15,670 nt of DNA. Source: CAYJLB01 sp964370845. Its GTDB lineage: Bacteria > Bacillota > Clostridia > Oscillospirales > Ruminococcaceae. Below are positions 1-7,156 of the stretch, piece by piece. Under the pieces are notes generated by a model that was given only the letters and a program-made list of their open reading frames with translations, was not told the DNA's origin and did no database searches. The position numbers were made by a program, and so were the translations under genes. The DNA lies in contig CAYJLB010000054.1 of NCBI GenBank assembly GCA_964370845.1, positions 1-15,670 of the forward strand. The letters are read 5' to 3'. Each line of letters begins with the position of its first letter. Position 1 is the stretch's first letter.

Positions 1-127
1 AAGCTTCAATGTTTTTGATAATTTCTTCAATTTCCTTACAACTTTGACTTTGCATTGTGGAAGAAATTGTTTCTAAGTTTTTCGCATTATTTATGCAGTT
101 GTTATAATCAAAAGAAATCTGTGCCAT
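1..127 (-). CDS. Third small WXG100-like protein of the T7SS operon, partial (3' end beyond window)
   Basis: An open frame starts with ATG at 127 and runs off the left edge after 42 codons (MAQISFDYNNCINNAKNLET, then a helical stretch rich in E, K and I). A GAAAGG Shine-Dalgarno site lies at 140-145, 12 bases before the ATG, the same layout as the other operon genes. The amphipathic, Asn/Glu/Lys-rich start and its place directly after two WXG100 genes suggest another small helical T7SS substrate or chaperone. The region where a W-x-G turn would fall lies outside the window, so family membership is inferred. It could instead be the N-terminal helix of a longer LXG-type or other T7SS effector. 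The coding start is well supported; the product name is not. Confidence 0.6.
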   Translation of the reverse strand, partial: MAQISFDYNNCINNAKNLETISSTMQSQSCKEIEEIIKNIEA

Positions 128-155
128 AAAATGATCATTCCTTTCTTGATTTATA

Positions 156-176
156 GGGCGAAGTTTATATTCGCCC
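156..176 (-). other. Intercistronic hairpin between WXG100 gene 2 and the third small gene
   Basis: A perfect 7-bp inverted repeat, GGGCGAA (156-162) and TTCGCCC (170-176), is separated by a 7-base loop. It is GC-rich in an AT-rich setting. On the coding strand it is followed by TATAAATC and then the next gene's ribosome site, with no run of T, so it does not look like a full intrinsic terminator. A processing or mRNA-stabilising stem, or a weak terminator that lowers the downstream gene, would fit. Confidence 0.5.
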
Positions 177-215
177 GTAAAATCTTATCTTTGCAAAATA
201 AATTTTTAGTACAGT

Positions 216-536
216 TTAACTCATTCCCTCAAAATTCAGGGATTTTCCTGTTTCAGAGAGTTGTTTTTCTGCAGTAGTATAAATTCCTGCTACTTCATTT
301 AAAGCTTTTGGATATTTTCCAAGATTAGTCATTAAAATTTCCATTGAGTTAAGCATTGAAAGCCCCATACCCTTTACATTGTTAGAAGTATCGCCTTGCC
401 ACACACTTCGTAAAGAGTTTACAGCGTCAATATAAGCTGTAATGCTAGTAGCTAATGAAGTAAGCATCTTTGAAATATCTTCACTGGCTTGTGCAAAAGC
501 CTTGACGTCAACCTTAATTTCGTTATCAGTCGCCAT
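216..536 (-). CDS. WXG100-family T7SS secreted protein (second of the pair)
   Basis: A 106-residue, cysteine-free helical protein with the size and helix-turn-helix layout of the ESAT-6/EsxA family. The canonical turn is present as W46-Q47-G48, and the C-terminal helix carries a YxxxE signal (Y86 to E90), the T7SS export signal known in this family. There is no Sec signal peptide, as expected for T7SS cargo. It is preceded by GAAAGG at 548-553, 11 bases before the ATG, and lies 28 bases after the other WXG100 gene in the same operon. WXG100 proteins usually act as dimers, so a heterodimer with the 101-residue neighbour is plausible but not shown. The family call is firm; whether it is a structural secreted component or an effector partner is not known. 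Confidence 0.9.
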   Translation of the reverse strand: MATDNEIKVDVKAFAQASEDISKMLTSLATSITAYIDAVNSLRSVWQGDTSNNVKGMGLSMLNSMEILMTNLGKYPKALNEVAGIYTTAEKQLSETGKSLNFEGMS

Positions 537-564
537 AAAATCACAATCCTTTCATAAAAGCTTA

Positions 565-870
565 TTAGAATTTCGGTAAATTCTTAATTTTATCTGCAAT
601 ATCGCTTTCCGATTGGTCGTAAGAATTTGCCATACCTGTTAAGAGTTGACAAAACTCAGCCATTTGGTCAGCAACCTCATGCAAAGCCTCTAAATCCGTT
701 TGGTAAGAGTCCATAACTAAGGCTTTACTCTCGGAAACCCATTGTTTATCTAGCGCCATAATTGCGTCAGTGAACTTTTGTGCACAAGTTCGCACATTAG
801 CAATTTCTTTTTCCATTGAAGCCGAAGTAGACTTAATTTTATCCGAATCAATGTTACACATATTAGCCAT
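565..870 (-). CDS. WXG100-family T7SS secreted protein (first of the pair, WVS turn)
   Basis: A 101-residue helical protein, the first small gene after esaB. The predicted turn reads W44-V45-S46, so the glycine of W-x-G is replaced by serine. A YxxxE motif is present at Y84 to E88. Three cysteines (C5, C29, C74) distinguish it from its neighbour, which has none. A strong ribosome site (GGAAAGGA, core at 882-887) precedes the ATG by 11 bases. Its position between esaB and the canonical WXG100 gene, and the matching length, support a T7SS cargo protein that may pair with the neighbour. It could be the asymmetric partner in a heterodimer, but this is inferred. The WXG100 assignment rests on length, predicted helices, W44, YxxxE and context. 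Confidence 0.86.
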   Translation of the reverse strand: MANMCNIDSDKIKSTSASMEKEIANVRTCAQKFTDAIMALDKQWVSESKALVMDSYQTDLEALHEVADQMAEFCQLLTGMANSYDQSESDIADKIKNLPKF

Positions 871-894
871 AAGTCGTCATTCCTTTCCAATTTT

Positions 895-1149
895 TTATAT
901 GAGAATTATAGTATCTCCGCTTTTTATTTCCAAATTTCCAAGAACTTCATTATCGCTCAAAAGTCCTCCTAAATTTCTTGAACAAAACAAAACTTGTGTA
1001 GCATCTTCAAAGATTTGTCGCCCTTCAACAGCTTCAATTTGCTTGATGAAATCCCTTTTTACCTTTCCAACACTTAAGGAATCATCTAGTAAAAATTCAT
1101 AAGCCTTTGCAAGAGAGGGAAGTTGTACATCTATTTGTATTTTAGCCAT
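895..1149 (-). CDS. esaB: EsaB/YukD ubiquitin-like T7SS accessory protein
   Basis: An 84-residue protein of the YukD/EsaB family, small cytosolic proteins with a ubiquitin-like fold that accompany EssC in Firmicutes T7SS. Supporting features are the length, the beta-strand start (AKIQIDVQLP), a central helix (about 26-42), and a closing LEIKSGDTIILI strand typical of this fold. There is no C-terminal diglycine, so it is not a conjugating modifier. Its ATG at 1149 directly follows the EssC TAG stop (1150-1152). Its AGGAGG ribosome site lies inside the last EssC codons (the KEE residues), so translation of the two is probably coupled. EsaB is linked to T7SS activity or regulation in other Firmicutes; its exact role here is unknown. 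Confidence 0.9.
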   Translation of the reverse strand: MAKIQIDVQLPSLAKAYEFLLDDSLSVGKVKRDFIKQIEAVEGRQIFEDATQVLFCSRNLGGLLSDNEVLGNLEIKSGDTIILI

Positions 1150-4100
1150 CTATTTTTCCTCCTTTTTAGTGTAAGGGGTAGCAATTTTAACAATTTCACC
1201 TGATTGTTTTGTAGTAAAACCTTTACCAGCAGGGAATTGTCTAACGCTATCGGACATACTCATTTCAAATTTTAAAGCACCTTGTTGGTCGAACATTCCG
1301 CCTAGGTGAATACCCTCGTTATGAGAAACCCAAGTGTTCATAAGTGCATATCTTGAATTGTCGAAATAATCGTCAGGGAGCATTTTTGCAAAAAGATTAA
1401 TTTTATGCTCACGTCCTTTTACTAAGGCAATTTCAAGGAAAGCGTTCATTTTAAATCTATCGCTGTAAACGGATTTCATAAACAAACTCATATCGCCAAT
1501 GTAAAGTACAATTCTCTTTTCATCTTTTAGAGCCTCTTTAATGCTACTATTACAGTTTCGTGCAGTATTTACAATTCCGTTTCTGCGTGTGAATTCTGGT
1601 ACAAAAGTTTCTTCCATTAGCGAGAATAATTCTTCGTCATTTGTACAAATTTTGTCGAACAAACCACTTTCAGAAAGTTCACTGTCTTTTCTGTCAAATA
1701 AGTAAATTTGTGAGCCTTTTGCTTTTAGTTGTTTAAGCATTGAAAGGGATAATTCCGATTTACCAGTTCCAGCAAAACCGCCAATAGTATAGCAGAAAAT
1801 GCTATCTAAATCAGTAGCAATGACTTCACCGCTGTCACTATTTAACCCTAAAGCTATGTGATTTGCATTTAGTTTTGCTACATCATCAAGTTCTAATAAA
1901 CTTTCATAAGTTACACCTTCAATGGAGCTTCCAAGCTTTTTCACTCCGCCAGTGTTTTTTACATCTGCAAAAATTTTACGTAAAGTTTGAACTTGACTAG
2001 AACCAGCTTCTTCCTTAATGCAGAATGCAACGTGGAATTCTAGTGGTAATGGAGATTTAATTAAACCACGACCAGGAGTTCTATCGTCAGGAAGGATTTC
2101 ACTACGTCCACCAAGAACAGCTTCATATTCAAATTTGTCAGGCATTTGTAAACCAATACCATTAGTAAAGTTTTGACGCATTCTACTGCGAATTTCACCT
2201 GAATTATTCATTGAAAGGATTAAATAAATACCGTAACTTGCAGCTTCTCTACTTATTTGAGTTAAAGTGTCTTCATATTGTGAATAACTGTCAGCAAAAG
2301 CTACATAGTTGTCAATAATAAACATAATCGCTGGGCAATCGTCATGTTGTGCAACGTAATCTCTATAAGAACCGATGCCCTCTTTACTGAATTTATTTTT
2401 TCTTTCAGCAAGTGTGTTTTTAAGAAGGTTGAATACTTCTTCAATCTTTTCGTCTTCGCCCTCAAACATAACTCCACCAACATGTGGTAAGTTTGCAAAA
2501 ACAGGCATTGTTCTACTTGAAAAATCGGCTATGTAAATATTAACTTGCTCTTTTGTATATTCGGTTACTGCACCGTAAATTAATGTTTGTAAAAGTGTAG
2601 TTTTTCCGCTTCCACCGCTACCGCAAACAAGCAAATGTCCATCTCGAATAAAGTCGATTGCAACTGGGAATTGACTTTGAGTTTCAGGACTATCAGCAAG
2701 CCCAACTGGTAAAATAAGTGAAAAACCTTCAGGTCTTTGGATTTTAGCAAGTTCTTCAAGATATAAAGTTTTAGGCAATGGGTCAAGCCAAATTTGACGA
2801 AGTGCAGAAATACTATTTTCTGTCGCAACTTCATTCAAATGCTTAACAATTACATCAAGTTGAGTGATTTTAACCGCATTGTCGCTCTTTTTCTTCTTCT
2901 TTTTCTTTGGAACGCCGTTTTTACCGATTAAATTGATTAACTCAACTTTTGCATTTTTACTATCAGTAAATGGAATTTGAGGAGTATATTCTGCTCCCGA
3001 CCAGCCACTTTGGAATTCGTCAAAAATTTCATCATTACCAACTTGGAAAAATCCTCGACCTGTTCCTGTAATAAATGCAGCTTCAGTACGTTTTAACATT
3101 TCGTTTGAATCTTGCTTATCGGCAACTCTTAAACACAATCTAAATCTAGTATTTGACCAAATTTCTTCGTCAACAACACCACTAGGTTTTTGAGTTGCAA
3201 GAATTAAGTTTACACCTAGCGAACGTCCAACACGAGCTGCTGAAACTAAGGCTCTTACAAATTCAGGTTGCTCTTTTTTAAGCTCAGCAAACTCATCTGC
3301 AATGATAAGTAAGTGAGGCATAGGTTCAGTGGCAACTCCCGAACGATAAAGCTCGATATATGCGTCGATATGTTTAACTTTATATTCATTAAACACTTTT
3401 TGTCTATGCTTAATTTCTGCATTAATTGATAACAATGCACGATTTGTGGCATTTCCACCAAGGTTTGTAATTACACCCGCTAGATGTGGCAATCCGATGA
3501 AACTTTGTGCCATTCCACCACCTTTATAGTCGATTAGAATAAAGGCTACTTCGTGTGGGTGATAGTTTACAGCAAGGGATAGTATATAACTTTGTAGAGT
3601 TTCTGATTTACCTGACCCAGTAGTACCCGCTACAAGCCCGTGAGGACCGTGGTATTTTTCATGAATGTCAAGGTATAATGGAACTCCACCTGATTTATAA
3701 CCTACCATAGCTTTCATACTTTCATAAGTACGATTTTCAAGCCATTTTTTCATTACTTCTAAATCGTCAACATTAGAAGTTTTGTACATATCAAGGAAAG
3801 TTAGCATTTCAGGAATTCCCGCTGATAAATTCATCTCACGAACTTTAAAGTTAGATAAATTTCTTGTGTAAAAATCCATTTCTTCCACTGGAATAATAGG
3901 GAAGTCTACATTTGCTCTTTCAGGGAATTTTCCTGTTGTGCTGTAAAATCCGTTGTAGTTTTCGCTGTCTTGAATAATTACACTACAGCCAGCAGGTAGT
4001 TTATCTGTTGAACTTACTGGGAAAATTACAGTAATTCCAAGTTCAGGAGTAGGGTTTAACAAATATTTTGCCATAGGTTCATCTTCAATAAGAGAAATGT

Positions 4101-5754
4101 CACCTATTACAACTACATAGTGAGGTAAAATTTTCACATCATCATTTTTTGCTGAACCACTATTTTCAAGGCGGTCACGAACAACAGATGATAAGAAATA
4201 AAGCACGTCACCGACAGTATTTTTATCGTTTGCAATTAAACGAATACTTCCGTCCGGTGCCCAAGTATGAGGCAAAAATCTTATATGGTCCCAAGAGTCC
4301 GTTTCACTCATTGGATAGATAAAACAAGTTCTTAAATCAGTATAAGGGTGAAGTGCAGTTAATTGCGAAGTTACAACACGAACAAGATTTAAAGCTTTGT
4401 TCCTGTCTTCACTCACTATACCAACCATCATATTATTTTTAAAAGATAATCTTGATGGAACTTCTTTTAACTCGGACATTGACTCTTGAATTCTTGTAAG
4501 ATTGTCGTTTAACGGGTCATAATTTGCCATTGCTTGTTCTTTTGCAATTTCAATTTTATTTAAAGTAGGAATATTACAATTTCCTATATTTACATCTAAA
4601 AAGTCATCGTGAACACTACTTTTCTCCCAAAGTCTTGAAGAACCACGAGCGAAATTCATAACTTGCTCACAGTCAGGGAACATAGCTTGTAAAACTCGTT
4701 TGTTAAACTCCATTTTATCCGCAATAACTTCAGTTATTTTGTTTAAGTAAGAAGTGTATGTCTGGGTACGTTCAGTTTCAGTGTTTAATGCTTCCGCTTT
4801 GTTATAACGAATGTTCATAACTGCCCAGCCACCACCGATTACAGCTGCACCAAGAGACATTACTAGGGAACTTGTTAAACTATTTGTATTACCCGATAAC
4901 ATTGTACCAGCAAGCATTGGAATAACCATTGTAAAAGATGGGCCTAATGTCATAAACAAAGGCTGTTGCTTTTGGGTATTTTTTGTTGGAGCTCTTTCAA
5001 TTGTAAATGTGTCATTGTCTAAAAGCTCAATTTTACGAGGAGTTCTAAGGAAATAATTATCCTCACCAGTATATTCAGGAGTTTCTTCAGAAAATTCAGT
5101 TTGTTCAATACTAATTTTCTTTAAGATAGTTTCGTTAATTTTACACTCATTTTTTGGGTTGTTTACGCATAAAATATTTCCTAGGAAAACAATTTTTAAC
5201 CCAACTATGTAAATTACATCACCATAATTAAGAGGCTTAGTTTCAGTCAACAAACGTCCATTTACAAAAGTTCCGTTTACGCTGTTTCGGTCTTTGATTA
5301 CTGCTACGCCATTTTCAGCAACAATTTCTGCGTGATTTGGTGAGCAGAATTTATTTGAATGTACAATTAAATTAGAGGTGGAAGCACTTCCTATTGTAAC
5401 AGCTTTAACTGCATCGATATCTAAAAAATATTTGTCAAAAGAAGTATTTCCTTTATCAGAAGCGGTAACTGTCAAAGAGAAAATTACGTCAGAATTTCTT
5501 ATATTACAGTTAAGCAAAATTCCTGCATCAAGTTTACAACTTTCAATATCTTCTTCATCTTTTGTAATAGAAAACTGTTTTGAGGAATTAAGTGTCCATT
5601 CTCCGCTCCAAACTTCAAGAGGAAGGACAATGTCATATAAAAGTCCACTTACCGATGGGCGTATTTCCATTGTCAAGGTTTTGTTGTCAACTACGGGGAG
5701 ATAGATTTCCTGAAATCCATTTTCAAATATTACTGTAATCAGTAAATTATTCAT
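1150..5754 (-). CDS. essC: EssC-type T7SS membrane ATPase (FHA, two TM segments, three FtsK/SpoIIIE domains)
   Basis: The motor of the type VII system, recognising and driving WXG100 cargo through the membrane. Numbering is from a GTG at 5763 (1537 residues). I prefer the ATG at 5754 (residue 4), because GAAAGG at 5767-5772 is then 12 bases away, as in sister genes, against 3 bases for the GTG. Domains in order: an N-terminal FHA-like region (about 4-95); a classic FHA domain (about 117-196, with S141, H144 and the N160-S-V-N-G-T turn); two membrane segments (about 270-290 and 297-316); then three ATPase domains. ATPase 1 has Walker A GTTGSGKS (K719) and Walker B IIADE (D823, E824). ATPase 2 has GSGGSGKT (K1054) but FIIDN at Walker B. 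ATPase 3 has GFAGTGKS (K1335) but YIGDM. A run of seven lysines (953-959) links ATPases 1 and 2. Length matches the EssC family. Confidence 0.95.
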   Translation of the reverse strand: MNNLLITVIFENGFQEIYLPVVDNKTLTMEIRPSVSGLLYDIVLPLEVWSGEWTLNSSKQFSITKDEEDIESCKLDAGILLNCNIRNSDVIFSLTVTASDKGNTSFDKYFLDIDAVKAVTIGSASTSNLIVHSNKFCSPNHAEIVAENGVAVIKDRNSVNGTFVNGRLLTETKPLNYGDVIYIVGLKIVFLGNILCVNNPKNECKINETILKKISIEQTEFSEETPEYTGEDNYFLRTPRKIELLDNDTFTIERAPTKNTQKQQPLFMTLGPSFTMVIPMLAGTMLSGNTNSLTSSLVMSLGAAVIGGGWAVMNIRYNKAEALNTETERTQTYTSYLNKITEVIADKMEFNKRVLQAMFPDCEQVMNFARGSSRLWEKSSVHDDFLDVNIGNCNIPTLNKIEIAKEQAMANYDPLNDNLTRIQESMSELKEVPSRLSFKNNMMVGIVSEDRNKALNLVRVVTSQLTALHPYTDLRTCFIYPMSETDSWDHIRFLPHTWAPDGSIRLIANDKNTVGDVLYFLSSVVRDRLENSGSAKNDDVKILPHYVVVIGDISLIEDEPMAKYLLNPTPELGITVIFPVSSTDKLPAGCSVIIQDSENYNGFYSTTGKFPERANVDFPIIPVEEMDFYTRNLSNFKVREMNLSAGIPEMLTFLDMYKTSNVDDLEVMKKWLENRTYESMKAMVGYKSGGVPLYLDIHEKYHGPHGLVAGTTGSGKSETLQSYILSLAVNYHPHEVAFILIDYKGGGMAQSFIGLPHLAGVITNLGGNATNRALLSINAEIKHRQKVFNEYKVKHIDAYIELYRSGVATEPMPHLLIIADEFAELKKEQPEFVRALVSAARVGRSLGVNLILATQKPSGVVDEEIWSNTRFRLCLRVADKQDSNEMLKRTEAAFITGTGRGFFQVGNDEIFDEFQSGWSGAEYTPQIPFTDSKNAKVELINLIGKNGVPKKKKKKKSDNAVKITQLDVIVKHLNEVATENSISALRQIWLDPLPKTLYLEELAKIQRPEGFSLILPVGLADSPETQSQFPVAIDFIRDGHLLVCGSGGSGKTTLLQTLIYGAVTEYTKEQVNIYIADFSSRTMPVFANLPHVGGVMFEGEDEKIEEVFNLLKNTLAERKNKFSKEGIGSYRDYVAQHDDCPAIMFIIDNYVAFADSYSQYEDTLTQISREAASYGIYLILSMNNSGEIRSRMRQNFTNGIGLQMPDKFEYEAVLGGRSEILPDDRTPGRGLIKSPLPLEFHVAFCIKEEAGSSQVQTLRKIFADVKNTGGVKKLGSSIEGVTYESLLELDDVAKLNANHIALGLNSDSGEVIATDLDSIFCYTIGGFAGTGKSELSLSMLKQLKAKGSQIYLFDRKDSELSESGLFDKICTNDEELFSLMEETFVPEFTRRNGIVNTARNCNSSIKEALKDEKRIVLYIGDMSLFMKSVYSDRFKMNAFLEIALVKGREHKINLFAKMLPDDYFDNSRYALMNTWVSHNEGIHLGGMFDQQGALKFEMSMSDSVRQFPAGKGFTTKQSGEIVKIATPYTKKEEK

Positions 5755-5766
5755 AATATGCACAAA

Positions 5767-5772
5767 CCTTTC
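5767..5772 (-). promoter_or_regulatory. Ribosome binding site that decides the EssC start
   Basis: GAAAGG on the minus strand. It sits 3 bases from a GTG at 5761-5763 and 12 bases from the ATG at 5752-5754. The other genes here with a GAAAGG-type site (starts at 127, 536, 870, 6868, and GGAAGG at 14085) all have 11-12 bases of spacing, which favours the ATG. Confidence 0.6.
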
Positions 5773-5800
5773 TGTTATTTTTAATTTTTCCTAAAATTTA

Positions 5801-6868
5801 TTAACCAATTGCAATTGGTTCATAGTTTTCATCAACAGGATACCATTCTAAACCAGCATTATCTTCGTATAAAGTATTATTTGTTGTTAAGTTAAAGTAA
5901 AAATAATCTCCGTCAAGTTCAACTACAATTTCCAAATAATCAGTAATTTCGTAAGTGCTACTAGTTTTTTGGTCAGTTTCAATATTTAAAAATTCAACAG
6001 TTCCGCCAACTTCGCCTTCTTTTGGTTCGCTAAATTTCCAAATAATATTTCCGTCATAAGACCAGTTACCAGCTACATAAAGTGCTAAAAGTTCAGCTTG
6101 TTGTTCATTTGCAGTAGCAAAATCATCTTCTCTTACATAAGGTTTATAGTAACCATCTTGGTATAGATAATCATACCTTCCCAAATCAAATGAGTATAAA
6201 ATTCTTCCATCAAAAGCTAAATGCATACCGTTTTTATCAATTTCGATTGTACCTTCGTACATATCGCCTGTTTCTACTACACCTAAAACAAATGCTTCAT
6301 CCTTTACAACTAAATAATGAGAACCGTCAATTAAAAACCAGTCACCTTGAACGAAATCAAGACTGAGTTTTGAACCGCCGCCACCAGCTAAAACGATTAT
6401 CAAAACAATTGCAAGGATAACACCTAAAATTCCTCCGCCAGCAATCATCATTTTCTTTTTATCAGCCATTACGTCGGACACAAGGCTTGAGCTTTTTTCT
6501 TTTACTGCAGTAGCAGTTGCACTAGCTGTAGCAGATACTGTAGAAGTCACTGCACTAGGGGATTTTGCGGCAGCAGCTTTTCTAGCTTCAGCTTCAGCTT
6601 TTTTAGCGTCAATTTGAGCTTGTTTTCTTCTTTCAATGCTTTCAGCCTCAATGCGTTTTGCATCTTCCTCAGCTTGAATTTTCCTTTGCTCAACTTCACG
6701 TTCTAGTCGTCTAACTTCTTCCTCCGCTGCTAGTCTTTGTGCTTCTTTCTCTGCTGCAATTCTTTGAGCCTCTTGTTCTTCTAGTTGTTTCTTTCTTGAT
6801 GATACAAATAATGCAGAAGTGCTATCACTTGAAGGTGCGTTTTGTGTTTTTCTTTCGTTGTTATCCAT
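5801..6868 (-). CDS. Unrecognised coiled-coil / single-TM / lipocalin-like repeat protein, first gene of the T7SS operon
   Basis: A 355-residue protein I do not recognise as a named family. Residues 1-24 are Ser/Asn-rich. Residues 25-100 form a strongly charged Ala/Glu/Arg/Lys coiled coil. Residues 101-123 are a Ser/Thr/Ala linker. A lysine triplet (137-139) precedes one membrane segment (about 140-161) and a glycine tether (162-165). The rest is an acidic, aromatic-rich region with two similar beta units, starting VQGDW (173-177) and VAGNW (265-269), which resemble lipocalin-like folds. The positive-inside rule puts the coiled coil in the cytoplasm and the repeats outside. It leads the operon, 37-46 bases ahead of essC. 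This cytoplasm-TM-outside plan is like EssB, but no pseudokinase domain is visible, so I infer a T7SS membrane partner or adaptor. The start ATG has GAAAGGG 11 bases upstream. Confidence 0.85.
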   Translation of the reverse strand: MDNNERKTQNAPSSDSTSALFVSSRKKQLEEQEAQRIAAEKEAQRLAAEEEVRRLEREVEQRKIQAEEDAKRIEAESIERRKQAQIDAKKAEAEARKAAAAKSPSAVTSTVSATASATATAVKEKSSSLVSDVMADKKKMMIAGGGILGVILAIVLIIVLAGGGGSKLSLDFVQGDWFLIDGSHYLVVKDEAFVLGVVETGDMYEGTIEIDKNGMHLAFDGRILYSFDLGRYDYLYQDGYYKPYVREDDFATANEQQAELLALYVAGNWSYDGNIIWKFSEPKEGEVGGTVEFLNIETDQKTSSTYEITDYLEIVVELDGDYFYFNLTTNNTLYEDNAGLEWYPVDENYEPIAIG

Positions 6869-6904
6869 AAAATTCCAACCCTTTCATTATAAAATAAAAA
6901 TAAA

Positions 6905-6955
6905 ACAATATTCACATAAAAACAGCAAATCTAGCTGTGCTTATGTGAATATTGT
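6905..6955 (-). promoter_or_regulatory. Perfect 15-bp inverted repeat in the T7SS operon leader (operator or attenuator)
   Basis: The arms ACAATATTCACATAA (6905-6919) and TTATGTGAATATTGT (6941-6955) are exact reverse complements. An inner 5-bp arm pair (ACAGC 6922-6926, GCTGT 6934-6938) lies between them. On the minus strand the hairpin is followed by TTTTATTTTTATTTT and then the ribosome site of the 355-residue gene. The right arm overlaps the candidate -10 box at 6951-6956. This could be an operator for a dimeric regulator, a 5' stabilising stem, or, if transcription starts further upstream, an attenuator. The repeat is certain; the role is not. Confidence 0.7.
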
Positions 6956-6959
6956 AGCA
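6951..6959 (-). promoter_or_regulatory. Extended -10 promoter candidate for the T7SS operon (P1)
   Basis: Read on the minus strand, TGCTACAAT is an extended -10 (TG-n-TACAAT, 5 of 6 to consensus) with no clear -35. Start of transcription would be near 6944, inside the inverted repeat, giving a leader of about 75 bases. It closely matches the opposing promoter of the histidine kinase gene (TGTGCTATAAT). Confidence 0.45.
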
Positions 6960-7029
6960 CAAAAAAGTTGACTTATAGAAATGTTACAAAAACTATACCT
7001 TTTATTAAAAACTTTAACTTTATTACATA

Positions 7030-7058
7030 AATGTAAACAAATTGTAAATTTTTGTCAA
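7030..7058 (-). promoter_or_regulatory. Second promoter candidate for the T7SS operon (P2)
   Basis: On the minus strand a perfect -35 TTGACA (7053-7058) is followed after 17 bases by TACATT (7030-7035, 4 of 6 to the -10 consensus). Transcripts from here would carry the whole 15-bp hairpin plus its U-rich tail in a leader of about 155 bases. The region is AT-rich, so a chance match is possible. Confidence 0.4.
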
Positions 7059-7102
7059 AATGTATGTTTTTCTAAATTTTTCTTTTATTTTAGAACTTTT
7101 TG

Positions 7103-7111
7103 TGCTATAAT
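7103..7111 (+). promoter_or_regulatory. Extended -10 promoter for the histidine kinase / response regulator operon
   Basis: TGCTATAAT is a consensus extended -10 box (TG at 7103-7104, TATAAT at 7106-7111). The -35 region (about 7083-7088, TTTTAT) is weak, which extended -10 promoters tolerate. Start would be near 7118, about 39 bases ahead of the kinase start. Confidence 0.6.
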
Positions 7112-7156
7112 TAAAACATTAAATTATAATTACTTTAATGTAAGGAGAAAATTCTC

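Noticed and set aside
6968..6990. TTGACT as a -35 box for the kinase operon
   Set aside because: No acceptable -10 follows at 16-18 bases; the extended -10 at 7103-7111 is a better promoter.
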